Source: a virus
Reading direction: 5' to 3' (one strand)
Virus record (IMG/VR): IMGVR_UViG_3300025000_002059
Span: 1 to 64,000 of that record
DNA length: 64,000 nt
Positions 40,124 through 48,326 of the stretch are shown here, one piece after another. Under the pieces are notes generated by a model, which did not search any database, was not told the origin of the DNA, and was given only the letters and a program-made list of their open reading frames with translations. The position numbers and the translations under genes were made by a program. Position 1 is the stretch's first letter, and the number at the start of each line of letters is the position of its first letter.

Positions 40124-40513
40124 ATGGAACCATACACAAAGGAAATGATCACATGGGCACGGCACTTGGATGTGGTCAAGCTGAGAAAGAGAATCGGATA
40201 CTTGCCCGGATACGTTGTGCTTAGGCTATACCAAAACTTAACTGAAGATGAGAAGGAAGAAGTGAGAATCAATGTAGGTTTCTCCAAGGACCGCAAGCGA
40301 TTTTACATAAGAGTAATCGAGAGAGGTGTTAAACTTTCAGAAGTTGGTGACGGAAGGGGAAGGATGGCAAAAACATTCTGTCTTCAGGCGATAAGGCGTC
40401 AATTTGGAGATGAGATCATCGGAGAGTACAAACTGCTCGAAGAAGCCGGATTTGACGATGATAAAATCCTAGCTTTTGAAAAAATAGAAGAGTCGGAATT
40501 AGACGAAATATAG
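40124..40513 (+). CDS. Unknown 129-residue protein downstream of the origin
   Basis: A charged protein (MEPYTKEMITWARHLDVVKL; GYLPGYVVLRLYQNLTEDEKEEVRINVGFSKDRKRFYIRVIERG) without a recognised domain. AAGGAGAAAAATTA precedes ATG 40124. It may belong to the replication region because of position. The next gene has its own promoter. Confidence 0.6.
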   Translation: MEPYTKEMITWARHLDVVKLRKRIGYLPGYVVLRLYQNLTEDEKEEVRINVGFSKDRKRFYIRVIERGVKLSEVGDGRGRMAKTFCLQAIRRQFGDEIIGEYKLLEEAGFDDDKILAFEKIEESELDEI

Positions 40514-40535
40514 GAGATAATGAAAATAATTTCCG

Positions 40536-40572
40536 TTGATGAAAATTCTTACACATGGTATACTAGGACAAG
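40536..40572 (+). promoter_or_regulatory. Promoter for the parA region
   Basis: TTGATG (40536-40541), 17-base spacer, extended -10 TGGTATACT ending at 40564, then AGGACAAG. It would start the operon 40600-44367 and possibly read into array A. Confidence 0.75.
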
Positions 40573-40599
40573 ATACAGAATTGAAAGGAAGTTGAATTA

Positions 40600-41004
40600 A
40601 TGTCAAAATTTGAAGGCTTGGATAGTTTGTTCGAATTAATTAGTAATTCAATAACAGATTCGCAGTATGACAAGGTGACAATCGGTAAGATTTCAGAAAA
40701 TCTTAGGGTTCGATTTGCTAAGATGGGCAAGGAAAAAGAAATGATCGCAAGGGAAATGAAGACTAGAAAAGAAATACTCGAAGCGGAAATGGAGCTGAAA
40801 CTATTCAAGGAATTCAGTGAACGAATAGAAGCGCACAGTGACGAAAAGGATGCTTGCTGGCTGGCGGCATCTAGGGAACTAAATATTCCAGAGGAAGGAC
40901 GTTATTCTTGTAATTTCAAAGACGGAACGATTAGCGAGAAAGTGACCAAAAAAGATGTGCCAGATAATCCATTCACGAATCCAAATAAGAAGAAAAGATG
41001 GTAA
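40600..41004 (+). CDS. Unknown coiled-coil protein
   Basis: A 134-residue protein, strongly helical in residues 40-95 (RFAKMGKEKEMIAREMKTRKEILEAEMELKLFKEF) with a lysine-rich end (NPFTNPNKKKRW). AAAGGAAGTTGAATTA precedes ATG 40600. First gene behind the promoter at 40536. Partition or replication accessory roles are conceivable; no family recognised. Confidence 0.6.
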   Translation: MSKFEGLDSLFELISNSITDSQYDKVTIGKISENLRVRFAKMGKEKEMIAREMKTRKEILEAEMELKLFKEFSERIEAHSDEKDACWLAASRELNIPEEGRYSCNFKDGTISEKVTKKDVPDNPFTNPNKKKRW

Positions 41005-41007
41005 AAC

Positions 41008-41205
41008 ATGATCAATATGATGCTTGCGAGAAGAAGGAGTAAGCTAACCCAGAAGCAACTAGCTAAAAAAGTGGGGATAAGCAACATCCAAATAAGCCGA
41101 TTCGAGACTGGAATATCGAGTCCAAAAGCGGATTTGCTACAGAAAATAGCGGTTGAGCTTGGAGTTAGTCTGGATTACCTAATGCAAGGGAGAAATGAAG
41201 AATGA
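41008..41205 (+). CDS. XRE-family helix-turn-helix regulator
   Basis: A 65-residue protein consisting of just the Cro/C1-type HTH: RRSKLTQKQLAKKVGISNIQISRFETGISSPKADLLQKIAVELGVSLDYLMQG. All helix positions are canonical. It overlaps the next gene by four bases. As the third product of the par operon it may regulate that operon or the neighbouring promoters. Confidence 0.85.
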   Translation: MINMMLARRRSKLTQKQLAKKVGISNIQISRFETGISSPKADLLQKIAVELGVSLDYLMQGRNEE

Positions 41206-41501
41206 TGCTAGTTAATGGAACTCCGGCTATTGCAGATATTAAGAGTCAGTGTTCAATTATTCCCGGATTTGAATTTAACTACATCGCTTACAAGGGGAAA
41301 GTATTGTGGAGCACGGTATCGGCATCGCTTGATGATTATTTCATTTATCTTTATGACGGACCAAATTATAAAAATGGGTGGGATCCATATACGGTAGCCT
41401 GCGTAGATGAACACGGTGATCTGTTTTACTACGGTCGCTGGACGAAATTAAAAAATGCACTTGCATGGCTTGCGGATCCAAACATGCCAGAAAGGGACTA
41501 A
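41202..41501 (+). CDS. Unknown 99-residue protein
   Basis: Starts MMLVNGTPAIADIKSQCSII at ATG 41202, overlapping the HTH gene stop (ATGA). Beta-rich, with aromatic-rich middle (SASLDDYFIYLYDGPNYKNGWDPYTVACVDEHGDLFYYGRWTKL) and end PNMPERD. Directly precedes parA. No family recognised. Confidence 0.55.
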   Translation: MMLVNGTPAIADIKSQCSIIPGFEFNYIAYKGKVLWSTVSASLDDYFIYLYDGPNYKNGWDPYTVACVDEHGDLFYYGRWTKLKNALAWLADPNMPERD

Positions 41502-41506
41502 AGCAA

Positions 41507-42268
41507 TTGGAGACACTAGCGGTAATAAACCAAAAGGGCGGCGTAGCCAAAACTACAACGAGCGTGAATATGGCGGCCATAATAGCCGCCATGGGATTCA
41601 AGACATTACTTATTGATGTGGATCCGCAAGCTAATCTTTCCCAATCCTTGGGCATTGTTGCCTTTGATATGGGAACACCTAATCTTTTCGAGGATCCGAA
41701 AATAACACTTAGCAAGTGCGTTAATGAAACAAGCATAACGAAATTATCCATTATTCCATCGGACCTATCACTAGCACAAGTTGAATGGGAACTTTTGAAA
41801 ACATTTAAAGGCACCAATACTTCTATTCTGCGAGACAAGATCAAGGCAAGTGAGGAAGAATTTGATTATTGCATTATCGACTGCCCGCCAAGCTTAGGAA
41901 TTTTCAGCCTTAATGCGCTCATTGCAGCGGACCGTGTGCTTATCCCGGTTGGTCTTGATCCGTTCGGATTGATTGGAATAAAGTATCTAGTGAGCACGAT
42001 CACTGATATCAGAATGAGTATAAACAAGCATCTCAAAATTCTGGGCATTGCACGGACCATGTGGGATATGCGGCAGAGACTTGGACGAGAAATCAGCGAA
42101 AGTATGGAAAAGGATTATCCGGGAAAAGTCCTTGAGACGATTATAAAAATGAATGTAAGCGTCAAGGAAAGTGCTGTTGCCCAAATGCCACTGGTCATTT
42201 ATGAGCCAAATGCTCCGGCTGCGCTGCAATACATTCAATTAACGAATGAAGTGTTACAGAGATGGTGA
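41507..42268 (+). CDS. parA: ParA-type partition ATPase
   Basis: A 253-residue Walker-type ATPase that drives segregation of low-copy replicons. The deviant Walker A KGGVAKTTT is at residues 10-18, with DVDPQANLS (A') at about 41-49 and the IIDCPPSLG switch at about 123-131. TTG 41507 is used as start because the open frame upstream is non-family sequence and overlaps the previous gene. There is no N-terminal HTH, so it is the short (type Ib-like) form, which pairs with a small ribbon-helix-helix centromere protein, as encoded next. Confidence 0.9.
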   Translation: METLAVINQKGGVAKTTTSVNMAAIIAAMGFKTLLIDVDPQANLSQSLGIVAFDMGTPNLFEDPKITLSKCVNETSITKLSIIPSDLSLAQVEWELLKTFKGTNTSILRDKIKASEEEFDYCIIDCPPSLGIFSLNALIAADRVLIPVGLDPFGLIGIKYLVSTITDIRMSINKHLKILGIARTMWDMRQRLGREISESMEKDYPGKVLETIIKMNVSVKESAVAQMPLVIYEPNAPAALQYIQLTNEVLQRW

Positions 42269-42543
42269 GAAAACAGGGTAGGCCAAATATTCAAGCAATG
42301 CTGGAAGGAATCGATCTGGATAATAAGGAAGTACAGGAAGAAAAGCCAGATAAGTCAGAGGTAGAAGCGATAGCTGAACCGGACTTAAATGAAAAACTAA
42401 AGCGATGCTATGTAGTAACAGGATTTCATCTTGAAAAAATAATGCTTCTAAAGACCAAAAAATACAGAAAATATGATATGAGCGAAATTGTCTGTATGGC
42501 GATTGATTCATTTTTTGAAAAAGAAATGAACGGAGAGAAGTAA
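42262..42543 (+). CDS. Small ribbon-helix-helix-like ParB/centromere protein
   Basis: A 93-residue protein with a disordered acidic N-terminal half (IQAMLEGIDLDNKEVQEEKPDKSEVEA) and a C-terminal segment KRCYVVTGFHLEKIMLLKTKKYRKYDMSEIVCMAIDSFF (about 48-87) that reads as a beta strand followed by two helices, the ribbon-helix-helix fold of omega/ParG-type partition proteins. It overlaps parA by 7 bases. The N-terminal arm could stimulate ParA. Its DNA target is unknown; candidates in the window are array A/B and the octamer repeats. Confidence 0.7.
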   Translation: MVRKQGRPNIQAMLEGIDLDNKEVQEEKPDKSEVEAIAEPDLNEKLKRCYVVTGFHLEKIMLLKTKKYRKYDMSEIVCMAIDSFFEKEMNGEK

Positions 42544-42549
42544 TACAAT

Positions 42550-43308
42550 ATGATTGAAGAAATAGATGACCAAATATTTACCATGACAAGTGATCTCTCG
42601 GATGAAGAACTGGTCGATTTTGCAGCTGGGATATTTAAGAGCAATTGGAAAACATCATACGATTACCAGAAAACGGATCCTATTATATTTCAAAGCTTGC
42701 CGATCGATGGGAAAATACTTAAGCATACCGATTTTTTGTCTTCGGCTGTTTATATATCAGAACTAACACAAAAGGCATTATCCTATAGATGGAATGAGAT
42801 AGGAGGTCTAGCCGGGAAAGAACTGAAGGAGTGGGATGCCAATGGCGGCCTTTGTATTTATCTATCCATTTTGCATTTTTGTTTACTGCTGGAAAGCAAA
42901 GCCGTAAAAGAGAATGAACTATGCTTAGTCCAAGGATTTTATAGGCATCCAACACACGGAATACTCAGTATATTCTCAAATCTGGGAACTCAATGCGGAG
43001 TTCATGCCTTTATAAGCGTTCAGGGAGCGGTTGTTGATTTTTCGATACAGCAAGAAGCATCAACGTTCGAATTTGGAGAAAAAGAATTCATTATTGGCGA
43101 TATCCCAGATGAGATGGAGATGGTCGGCTGGACAGAAGGAAAGCATTTAGTCAAGCAATATGCGCGTGAGATAGCCCGGAGCAGCGGACTTAATTATTTT
43201 GAATGGATTGAACAGCACAAAATCAATTCATATAAACTTGCAAGCAAAGAACTTAACAAAGAGCTTGTAAGGCTTAAAAGATTATATAAAAGTTTGGAGG
43301 ATGAATGA
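42550..43308 (+). CDS. Putative transglutaminase-like cysteine hydrolase
   Basis: A 252-residue protein with a possible papain/transglutaminase-type triad: cysteine at the start of a helix in NGGLCIYLSILHFCLL (about residue 97-112), histidine in GTQCGVHAFISVQGAVVDFSI (about 152) and aspartate about 11 residues later (VVDF). A helical N-terminus precedes it. The arrangement C...HA....D is that of the superfamily, but overall similarity cannot be tested here. Located in the par operon; it might process a protein partner. Ribosome binding site GGAGAGAAG before ATG 42550. Confidence 0.45.
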   Translation: MIEEIDDQIFTMTSDLSDEELVDFAAGIFKSNWKTSYDYQKTDPIIFQSLPIDGKILKHTDFLSSAVYISELTQKALSYRWNEIGGLAGKELKEWDANGGLCIYLSILHFCLLLESKAVKENELCLVQGFYRHPTHGILSIFSNLGTQCGVHAFISVQGAVVDFSIQQEASTFEFGEKEFIIGDIPDEMEMVGWTEGKHLVKQYAREIARSSGLNYFEWIEQHKINSYKLASKELNKELVRLKRLYKSLEDE

Positions 43309-43311
43309 GCG

Positions 43312-44367
43312 ATGGCTAGGAAAAAGAATGAAGAAGAAGTCACCCTAACCAATCAGGAAATGATTCAAAAAGAAGAGCGCCATAGAAAAGATTTAGAAAA
43401 TAAACTAAAGGCATCGGAAGCATCAGCGGAAGATCAGAAACAATTTACTCCCTTGGTCAAACTTACTAAGGATTTAAGAAGCGCAAGCCGGACATTGAAT
43501 CCACAAGAAGCCCGGTATCTAGTGGACAGGTACTACCAAATCCAACAATACCGGACCAGCGCCAAGAATCAGATTAGAGCATCGGAAAGCGAAGAACCAA
43601 ATGAAGTTATTGTCTGGTTTGCAGAGAACTTTGAGGAACTGGAGAAGAACATAAAAAAGGCGCTGGATGCTTATACGAGTAGTCATCCGGTCGGAGCTTG
43701 GGCCAAATCGGTGATCGGCGTAGGTCCGACATTCGCAGCCGGGCTTCTAGCGCACATTGATGCGAAGAAAGCACCAACAGCCGGAGCCGTGTGGAGTTAC
43801 GCAGGATATAATCCAAGTGTTGAATGGTTAAAAGGTCAGAAGCGTCCATGGAATGCTGATTTAAAAAAACTATGTTATCTCATAGGTGAATCATTTGTAA
43901 AGGTTTCCAATAATCCTAAAGATATCTATGGTAAATTATATCGCCAAAGAAAAGATCAGGAGATAGCGAAGAATATAGCGGGAGAATTTGCGGAACAAGC
44001 AATATCAAAGCTGGAGAAATTCAAGATAGGTAAAGATACTGATGCTTACATATGGTATGCAGGATGTCTGACTGAAGATAAAGCCAGAGCAATTCTTCTG
44101 GGTGAAAAATCCGGATCAGCCAAAAGTCTAGCGGGAGAAAAGGATTCTGGGATTCGTATGCTTCCACCAGCACATATCAACGAGCGGTCCAAGCGATATG
44201 CTGTTAAAATATTCCTAGCCCATTTTCATGAGGTCTTATTTGAATATGAATTTGGGACCAAGCCACCAAATCCATATGCTATCTCAATCCTGGGACATGC
44301 ACATAAGCTGGAAGTTCCAAACTATGAAGTATTTAAAAAAGCGATGGAAGAAGATCCGTCACTATAG
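43312..44367 (+). CDS. IS110-family C-terminal (Transposase_20) domain protein without the catalytic N-domain
   Basis: A 351-residue protein. The middle holds the helix-hairpin-helix core of the IS110 C-terminal domain: WAKSVIGVGPTFAAGLLAHID (about 137-157), then AGAVWSYAGYNPSVEWLKGQKRPWNADLKKLCYLIGESF (about 165-203). Helical coiled segments precede it. The DEDD RuvC-like domain at the N-terminus of true IS110 recombinases is absent, so it is unlikely to be an active transposase and more probably a DNA- or RNA-binding derivative. It is the last gene before array A, whose first motif is 33 bases past its stop. Confidence 0.75.
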   Translation: MARKKNEEEVTLTNQEMIQKEERHRKDLENKLKASEASAEDQKQFTPLVKLTKDLRSASRTLNPQEARYLVDRYYQIQQYRTSAKNQIRASESEEPNEVIVWFAENFEELEKNIKKALDAYTSSHPVGAWAKSVIGVGPTFAAGLLAHIDAKKAPTAGAVWSYAGYNPSVEWLKGQKRPWNADLKKLCYLIGESFVKVSNNPKDIYGKLYRQRKDQEIAKNIAGEFAEQAISKLEKFKIGKDTDAYIWYAGCLTEDKARAILLGEKSGSAKSLAGEKDSGIRMLPPAHINERSKRYAVKIFLAHFHEVLFEYEFGTKPPNPYAISILGHAHKLEVPNYEVFKKAMEEDPSL

Positions 44368-44399
44368 CCAAGTTACTTTGATTTTAAACAAAGCCATTG

Positions 44400-46258
44400 A
44401 GCGAACCATCAGACAAGAGAGTATCAACAATAGAAGAGTGAGCCAACAAGCGTGAGCTAATTGCATCCCATAAAAGCGAGCCACTAACCATGAATTATGC
44501 AACGAAAGAAAGCGAGCCATAGCAACAGATTACCCCATCTCGACGAGAGCGAGCCAATGGTCTATGAAAGCAGAATTGACCATCAAACAAGAGTGAACCG
44601 TGTGCAAAGATTGTATCAATTAGGAGAAGTGAGTCATTAGATTAGAATAGCACCATATCCGCAAAGCGAGCCGTTAGATCAGAAATTTATTTTATTCATT
44701 CCCATTGAGTGAGCCAAGAGCCAAGGTATACGAAAGCACCAACAACAACGAGCGAGTCATCCGATATGAAATTAGATACAAATGCGTTGAGCGATCCAAA
44801 ATGAATTGTAGCGAAACAAAGCGAACCATGGGTATGGAGAAATACCATTTATCTCCGAGTGAACCAAAAAATTAGAATAAATCGCCAAAGTAGAGTGAGC
44901 CATATGAAATAGATTAAATCACACTCTAAGAGCGAGCCAAGCTAACTTAATATAAAATGAACGAACCAGAATGCTTGATTGGGACAAAAATAACGAGTGA
45001 GCCACTAAAGGGAATTATAATATTTAATCAAAAAATGCAATGAGCGAAACAAAATATTTTGATCGAACCATTATAAAGGAGATATTCCGGGGATAACGAG
45101 TGAGTCATGCAGGAAAGCGTGATGGGATGTTGGCTTAGAAGCAGCCATGGCTGGAAGGCTGATTGCTTTATGCAATCCATCTAAGGAGTGGGGCGATGGC
45201 TATTTGTGACTTGATTGTTTTTCCACATTATTAGCAATCTGAACCCGATGAGGGAAAATGAATGTGGTAGTGTTACGATGATACCGATGCATTTGTAGTG
45301 ACAAGGTAACATAAAAGCTGCAAATGAAGGAAAGCGTATAGCTTGGGAGTTGCTTTAGAGTTACACTTGGTTATCCCTTTTGGCGTAATAGCACACCATC
45401 ACATGAGTCATGCGGAATGATTGAACGAAATAGTGAGTGAACCATCAATAATGACCGGAACATTGTGTCAGAGTGAGCCACGATATAAGAATAGCAACAT
45501 TAATAGTTGGAGCGAACCAATCAAGCCGAAAATTAACATTCCCTATGAGTGAGTCAGGTATATTTATGAAAAATATGAACGAGTCGAAGGAAGTAAGGGT
45601 ACCAATCTCATAGAGCGAGCCATAAGGAATAATGGCAACATCACAGGAAAGCGAACCACTAATAGCGAGTTACATCATTATACGAGAGTGAACCGTCAGA
45701 AGCGAAACTAAGTATCATATATTCAGAGTGAATCGGGATATTGGAGAGCACCACACATACTGAGTGAATCAGGACTATGGAAAGCAGCAGATAAGCCGAG
45801 TGAGCCGAATAATGGGATAGCACCACGCTGGTTAAGCGAGCCATTGAAGGAAATAGGATCAGAAATGCAGAGCGAGCCGCAGGATGTAAAAGCACAATAA
45901 AAAGAGAGCGAGCCAGACCAACCGAAAGCAGTATTGAGCGAGAGCGAGCCAGAGGAAAAAGATTAATTCATTGCAGGACAACGAGCCATAACTACAGATT
46001 AACGACAAGATTATAAGAGCGAACCAAAATCACGCTTAAATAAAATTGAAACATTAGCGAGTGAGTCATAGGACTTGATTGAATCACCCCATCGGAGCGA
46101 TCCATATTAAGCGAGAATAACCAGCGTAGGTTGAGTGAGCCAAATGGAAGCGAGAGTACCAATTGCATAGAGTGAGCCAGAACTGGTGATTAAAATCATT
46201 AATGCGAGAGCGAACCATGGCAAGAGAGGACCACAAATATAGAGTGATTCAAAAGCGA
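44400..46258 (+). repeat. Repeat array A, main block (about 36-base period)
   Basis: Non-coding DNA with the degenerate motif AGYGARYCA recurring through the block. Seven consecutive copies start exactly 36 bases apart (45727, 45763, 45799, 45835, 45871, 45907, 45943); elsewhere the gap is mostly 36-38, with outliers 29-44. A related motif (like ATAGCACCA or AGAGCACCA) sits about 18 bases into many units. Units differ in the remaining bases. There is no long open frame, no exact direct repeat and no tRNA. A structured RNA element interrupts the block at 45119-45402. Confidence 0.9.
45119..45402 (+). ncRNA. Structured RNA insert resembling the 23S rRNA L11-binding domain
   Basis: The insert is closed by GTGATGG (45119-45125) pairing with CCATCAC (45396-45402). 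The 23 bases 45125-45147, including GTTGGCTTAGAAGCAGCC, are identical to the helix 43 region of bacterial 23S rRNA as I remember it, and GGCGTAATAGC (45382-45392) contains the helix 44 loop sequence GCGTAATAGC in the same order. Between them about 230 bases hold further hairpins: GATTGC/GCAATC (about 45161-45176), CCACATT/AATGTGG (about 45224-45268), CATTTGTAG/CTGCAAATG (about 45289-45326). It interrupts array A. Likely a functional RNA; similarity search was not possible. Confidence 0.7.
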
Positions 46259-46268
46259 GGAATTATCG

Positions 46269-46553
46269 ATGAGAGATTTAATCAGTTATGATGAGATGCT
46301 AGAAAACAAGGATAAGCTAAAAACCATATTCCTCGATTTCAAGGCACGGTATTATGCTTTGGGCAAGAAGCAGAATGGAAAATTTAAAACGAGTGATCTT
46401 GACCGATTAATCCGGGAGACGATCGCAGAATTAAAAGGCAAAGAAAAACTTATTGCCGAAGGATTTCTGGAATTCGTGCTGGGATTTTTATTCAACAGCT
46501 CGTGGGATTCTACGAAGGCTTTTAATTCTGTAGATAAAATGTTTAACTGGTAG
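46269..46553 (+). CDS. Small helical protein inside array A
   Basis: A 94-residue all-helical protein (MRDLISYDEMLENKDKLKTIFL; LDRLIRETIAELKGKEKLIAEGFLEFVLGFLFNSSWDS). ATG 46269 follows AAGCGAGG, which is itself a variant of the array motif, so the repeat supplies the ribosome binding site. It is flanked by array units on both sides. No family recognised. Confidence 0.65.
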   Translation: MRDLISYDEMLENKDKLKTIFLDFKARYYALGKKQNGKFKTSDLDRLIRETIAELKGKEKLIAEGFLEFVLGFLFNSSWDSTKAFNSVDKMFNW

Positions 46554-46584
46554 ATAAATTTAGCCAAAACAGATGATAGTATCA

Positions 46585-46960
46585 CGGCATCCAAGCGAAC
46601 CATTGACTATCGCCGGAAAGCGAGCCAATTCACACGACTAAAAACAAGATACTGAAGCGAACCAGAGGAAAAGACTATTTCATTACAGGAAAGTGAGCCG
46701 GACCAATTGATAAATACATTAAATGAGAGTGAGCCACGGTTAGGGACAATTTCAATTATTAGAAGCGAGTCAAACAGATAAGATTTCCATTTAAAGAGAG
46801 CGATCCATTTCAGATGACAGTAACAGCCTTTACGAGTGAGCCAGAAAATAGGATAGCATCATTATGCGAAAGCGAGCCAAGTGCATGAAGATATAAACCA
46901 TTAAACGAGATCGAACCAGTAGACAAGGAAAGTATCATGATCATAAAGTGAGCCAAACAC
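46585..46960 (+). repeat. Repeat array A, second block
   Basis: About a dozen units of the same motif (for example AAGCGAACCA near 46592, AGCGAGCCA near 46620, GAGTGAGCCA near 46808 and 46949) with the same spacing. Units AGCGAACCAGAGGAAA and GTGAGCCGGACCAAT here match units near 45907-45960, in the opposite order, showing duplication and shuffling of units. Confidence 0.85.
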
Positions 46961-47016
46961 CATGATTAGTAACATTATGGACAAGCGGACTAATACACCC
47001 TTGGGAGGTGGAACGA

Positions 47017-47454
47017 TTGGACCACGAAATATCATACCCAGAAAAGAAATGTCCCGGATGCGGAAATGATAATCTACTGGATGGACCGCGAGGTGGACTA
47101 TCTCAAAATGTCTTATGCCCGGAATGCCAAAGAGAATGGAACTATGGACCATTTGGGTATGAAGAAATCAGCCCGGCACGAACATACTTATACCGAGTTG
47201 TGTCTCCAAAACTTGATCTGCGGATCATCCCAGTAGGATGCAAGCCGGGATGCTGTGGGGAAACATATCCATGCATTGATGAGGTAGCCATGATTATAGA
47301 ACAGGGCAATCTTGCCTTTATGATTCACGGCGAGCACGTTAAGGAGCAGTTAGAGAAACTAGAATACAGAATTGATGTAACGAGTCATAACAACATACCG
47401 ATTGGAATGTATATATCTGAAAAGGGATCAAAAAGCGTGTACGAAAGATTTTAG
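47017..47454 (+). CDS. Zinc-ribbon protein inside array A
   Basis: A 145-residue protein. The zinc ribbon KKCPGCGNDNLLDGPRGGLSQNVLCPECQREWNYGP (about residues 10-45) has two CxxC pairs and the GP.GGLS.N insert found in many phage zinc proteins. A second cysteine group (GCKPGCCGETYPC) follows near 75-87. TTG 47017 is preferred over GTG 47008 because GGGAGGTGG ends six bases before it. Array motifs surround the gene. Confidence 0.7.
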   Translation: MDHEISYPEKKCPGCGNDNLLDGPRGGLSQNVLCPECQREWNYGPFGYEEISPARTYLYRVVSPKLDLRIIPVGCKPGCCGETYPCIDEVAMIIEQGNLAFMIHGEHVKEQLEKLEYRIDVTSHNNIPIGMYISEKGSKSVYERF

Positions 47455-47478
47455 CCAGCACATGAGAAAATCCAGAGA

Positions 47479-47700
47479 TCGTGAGCGAATCAATTGATGA
47501 AAAAAGCAACATTACTCCGGAGTGAACCGATTGAAATGATGATCCATTGACCAAGAGTGAGCCAATATCTATGAGCCACCCAATTTAAAGTAGCGAGCCA
47601 TCCCAAAGGATTTTTCAATTCCACGGAAGCGAGCCATTATAAGGCGATATTTCAGTCCACGGGAGCGATCCAATTCACCAGTCTAATATTTCTTGGAGTG
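47479..47700 (+). repeat. Repeat array A, third block
   Basis: About six units between the zinc-ribbon gene and the next gene (for example GTGAGCGAATCA near 47480, GAGTGAACCG near 47520, GTGAGCCA near 47556, AGCGAGCCA near 47594 and 47630). Confidence 0.8.
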
Positions 47701-47711
47701 AAAATATTTTT

Positions 47712-48086
47712 ATGGATAGACTGCGAAATGAGCGAAAGGCCAACGGTTTATGTGCTCAATGTGGAACTAAACTTGATAGGATTGGGAGATATTGCAAAAA
47801 ATGCAATACTTCAGGGAATATTAATAAGCACAAACGTTGCCTAAAGCTTTATGCAATCGGTTTATGTACTACTTGCGCTGAGCCATTAGACAGAGATGGT
47901 TGGTTTTGCTCAAGGTGTGCAAACAACTTAAAACTTAGGGCAAGAGTTAGAGACACAGAAAGAAGATTAAAAGGATTATGCGTTCAGTGTGGCGCTTGGG
48001 CAGATGGGTATTCCTATTGCCAACGCTGCAGGGATATGAGGATGGAGAGATATCACTCAAAGAAAAGGTCCATTCACCAAGAGTGA
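47712..48086 (+). CDS. Triple zinc-finger repeat protein inside array A
   Basis: A 124-residue protein made of three copies of a zinc-finger unit: NGLCAQCGTKLDRIGRYCKKC, IGLCTTCAEPLDRDGWFCSRC, KGLCVQCGAWADGYSYCQRC (each CxxC...CxxC), joined by basic helices. Its stop TGA is part of an array motif (GAGTGAGTGAGCC), so the gene merges with the repeats. The basic linkers suggest nucleic-acid binding. It could be the protein that reads the array, though nothing proves it. Start ATG 47712 lacks a strong ribosome binding site (GGAGTG at about 47694). Confidence 0.7.
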   Translation: MDRLRNERKANGLCAQCGTKLDRIGRYCKKCNTSGNINKHKRCLKLYAIGLCTTCAEPLDRDGWFCSRCANNLKLRARVRDTERRLKGLCVQCGAWADGYSYCQRCRDMRMERYHSKKRSIHQE

Positions 48087-48315
48087 GTGAGCCAATATTG
48101 GATTTTTACATTAGAGAAAGAGCGAATCAAACAGATATTATTTTTCAGATACCAAGAGTGAGCCAATTATGATGACAGAAACAACCCAAGAAAGCGAGTC
48201 AATGAATACGAACTTTATCAACAGATATGAAGCGAGCCATAACAATGAAGTATAACCATCATCCAAGAGCGAGCCTAAGCAATTGATCACCCCACACTCA
48301 CTGAGCGATTGAAGG
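48081..48315 (+). repeat. Repeat array A, fourth block
   Basis: The last six to seven units of array A, from the stop of the zinc-finger gene to the GAGCGATTGAAGGAG that serves as ribosome binding site of the next gene; examples are AGAGCGAATCA near 48118, AGAGTGAGCCA near 48157 and AAGCGAGTCA near 48194. Confidence 0.8.
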
Positions 48316-48326
48316 AGTAAAATAAA

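Noticed and set aside
43312-44367. Complete IS110 insertion sequence
   Set aside because: The catalytic N-terminal domain is missing, and no element ends or target-site features were seen; the gene is in line with the par operon.
45659-45895. Protein-coding reading of the arrays (12-residue repeats such as A-R/H-S...V-L-S on the left strand or S-E-P... on the right)
   Set aside because: 36 is a multiple of three, so short periodic frames are expected. Gaps of 35, 37, 38, 23 and 26 and frequent stops break every frame, and no ribosome binding sites precede them.
46211-46240. Possible sarcin-ricin-loop fragment (GAGAGGACC)
   Set aside because: It is a one-base variant of the second array motif (GAGAGCACC) and only nine bases long.
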